From IMG/VR virus record IMGVR_UViG_3300042549_002669, positions 1 through 22,706 of that record: a DNA stretch of 22,706 bases. One strand, 5' to 3'. Within the stretch, counting starts at the first letter, position 1. Every line of letters starts with the position of its first letter. The notes under the pieces are model-generated. The model saw only the letters and a program-made list of their open reading frames with translations. It had not been told where the DNA came from and made no database searches. Source of the stretch: a virus. Positions 21,422 through 22,706 of the stretch are shown here, in pieces. Both the position numbers and the translations under genes were made by a program.

Positions 21422-22706
21422 ATGCACACTAACAATTCCAATTCGCTGCTTGCTAAACTGCTTGCAACGGAAAACATCACTGTCCAGCATCAATCTGGTA
21501 TTAAAACTGCTATGTTCGACCTTAAGAACCGTGTTCTTATGCTTCCTGTATGGCAAGAAATTTCTAAAGACCTTGAGCATTTGCTTATCGGTCATGAAAC
21601 TGCCCACGCTATTGATACTCCAACCGCCGAAGAATATAAAGAGGCGTATGAAACCATTGCGAAGAATGTGTTTGGTGATACTGTCACCAACCGTCTCACC
21701 CGCACGGTTGCTGGCTTCTTGAATGTTATTGAGGATGCTCGTATTGATAAACGCCAGAAGCGCCGTTATCCTGGTCTTCGTAAAAACTATTTGCTCGGTT
21801 ATCAAGAATTGCTTGACCGTGACTTCTTCGGCACGAAGGGTCGTGACATTAATGCAATGAACTTTATTGACCGCTTGAATATCTATTTCAAGGGTGGCAA
21901 TGTTAACCTCAATATTGAGTTTACACCCGAAGAACGTGCCTTCCTTAAGCGTGTCGAAAACCTTGAAAAGTTTGATGAGACGGTTCTCCTGACCGAAGAG
22001 GTTTATCGTTTTTGCAAAGACCAGATTGAAAACTCGGATGCTCATATCGATATCGGTCTGGGTGAGTCCTCAGAAGATGGAGAAGATGGCAATGAGTTTG
22101 ATTGGGATTCTGACGGCGATGGCGCCGGTGATTTTGACTCTGATGAGGGCAGCGAGTCTGACTCCGATGAAGGCGAAGGTGAGGGTGAAGGTGAATCTGA
22201 TGAACCTAACGAAGGAGGTCTGACCCGTGGTACAGGCGATATTGGCACTAATGGCAGCGGTTCTGCCGGCAATGGTGCTGGTGCTGATGGTAATGTTGAG
22301 GGTCCTGTCCCAGAGTCAATGACCGACCGTGTCTGGGAACAAAAGAAAGAAGAATTGGTCCGTGATGTTAATGCGGATTATATCTATCTTTCTATGCCTG
22401 AGTTTGACTATGCCAAGCAGGTTCACGATTATAAGCGAGTTCTAAAAGATTGGCGTAACGATATTAGCAACACTAATAGACAGTTTATCCGCTTTATCAC
22501 TGCCGAATCTTATAACGAGGCTCGCCGTGAGATGATGGAGTGGAAGTCAAAAGAGAAAGATACCATTTCGTTCCTTGTCAAGGAGTTTGAACAGCGTAAG
22601 TCTGCCGAGATTTATTCTCGCATTTCTATCGCAAAGACCGGTGTTATTGACACCAATAAACTCCATGCTTACAAGCATTCTGATGATATCTTCCGTCGTC
22701 TGTCTG
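21422..22706 (+). CDS. CobT-like HExxH / VWA protein, 3' truncated by window end
   Basis: ATG 21422, preceded by AAAGGAA, opens a frame of 428 codons that leaves the window without a stop. Residues 58-62 are HETAH, a zincin-type metal site, and Glu104 in NVIEDARID could be the third ligand. Residues 214-266 are an extreme Asp/Glu/Ser/Gly linker. The last ~110 visible residues (FLVKEFEQRKSAEIYSR, then AKTGVIDTNKLHAYKHSDDI) match the segment just before the VWA domain in phage CobT-like proteins; a MIDAS motif of DxSxS type should follow outside the window. In T4-like phages such a gene often accompanies a CobS-like MoxR ATPase. It may be a chaperone/protease pair rather than a true cobaltochelatase. 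Confidence 0.85.
   Translation, partial: MHTNNSNSLLAKLLATENITVQHQSGIKTAMFDLKNRVLMLPVWQEISKDLEHLLIGHETAHAIDTPTAEEYKEAYETIAKNVFGDTVTNRLTRTVAGFLNVIEDARIDKRQKRRYPGLRKNYLLGYQELLDRDFFGTKGRDINAMNFIDRLNIYFKGGNVNLNIEFTPEERAFLKRVENLEKFDETVLLTEEVYRFCKDQIENSDAHIDIGLGESSEDGEDGNEFDWDSDGDGAGDFDSDEGSESDSDEGEGEGEGESDEPNEGGLTRGTGDIGTNGSGSAGNGAGADGNVEGPVPESMTDRVWEQKKEELVRDVNADYIYLSMPEFDYAKQVHDYKRVLKDWRNDISNTNRQFIRFITAESYNEARREMMEWKSKEKDTISFLVKEFEQRKSAEIYSRISIAKTGVIDTNKLHAYKHSDDIFRRLS

Noticed and set aside
21407-22045. 212-codon open frame on the minus strand
   Set aside because: It lies wholly opposite the CobT-like gene and the promoter before it; it encodes no recognisable motif, and the + strand frame has clear HExxH and CobT-like patterns.

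Overview
The window is a contiguous piece of a T4-like myovirus genome (tailed phage with contractile tail). It is AT-rich and densely packed. Almost everything runs on the + strand, with many TAATG, ATGA and TGATG start/stop overlaps. The evidence is a set of recognisable T4 core genes: prohead core proteins, gp21 protease, gp22 scaffold, gp23 major capsid, a gp19-like tail tube protein, UvsY, UvsW, late sigma factor gp55, and the gp47/gp46 recombination nuclease. The host cannot be read directly. The acyl-CoA dehydrogenase, the CobT-like protein and the sigma70-type promoters suggest a Gram-negative, probably proteobacterial, host; this is inference.

Layout. (1) 1-6629, head assembly: a 5'-truncated gene whose C-terminus resembles a prohead core protein, a glycine-rich virion protein, a small structural protein, a basic core/internal protein, gp21, gp22 and gp23, closed by a strong rho-independent terminator. 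(2) 6611-7183, minus strand: a free-standing GIY-YIG homing endonuclease abutting that terminator. (3) 7267-7794: gp19-like tail tube protein. (4) 7783-10492: a sigma70-like promoter, then uvsY, uvsW and two small conserved phage genes. (5) 10493-10677: an intergenic stretch with a hairpin and a promoter. (6) 10678-18648: gp55, a small gene, a full-length DmdC-type acyl-CoA dehydrogenase, small genes, gp47, a complete FtsH protease, gp46 and a glycosyltransferase. (7) 18650-21022: a promoter followed by a run of tiny genes, two of them membrane proteins, plus a 418-aa protein resembling the DUF4338/DruA family. (8) 21023-22706: an 80-aa gene with its own promoter and terminator, then a promoter and a 3'-truncated CobT-like HExxH/VWA protein.

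How the parts fit. Region 1 builds the prohead: gp22 and small core proteins scaffold gp23, and gp21 then cleaves them at (I/L)-x-E sites, one of which is visible in gp23. UvsY, UvsW, gp46 and gp47 are the recombination-dependent replication machinery, and gp55 redirects host RNA polymerase to late genes. Embedded among these are host-like enzymes: acyl-CoA dehydrogenase, FtsH and a glycosyltransferase. These are the most unusual content, since they sit inside the core replication/late-transcription operon rather than in an obvious accessory island. No tRNA genes, CRISPR arrays or insertion sequences were seen.
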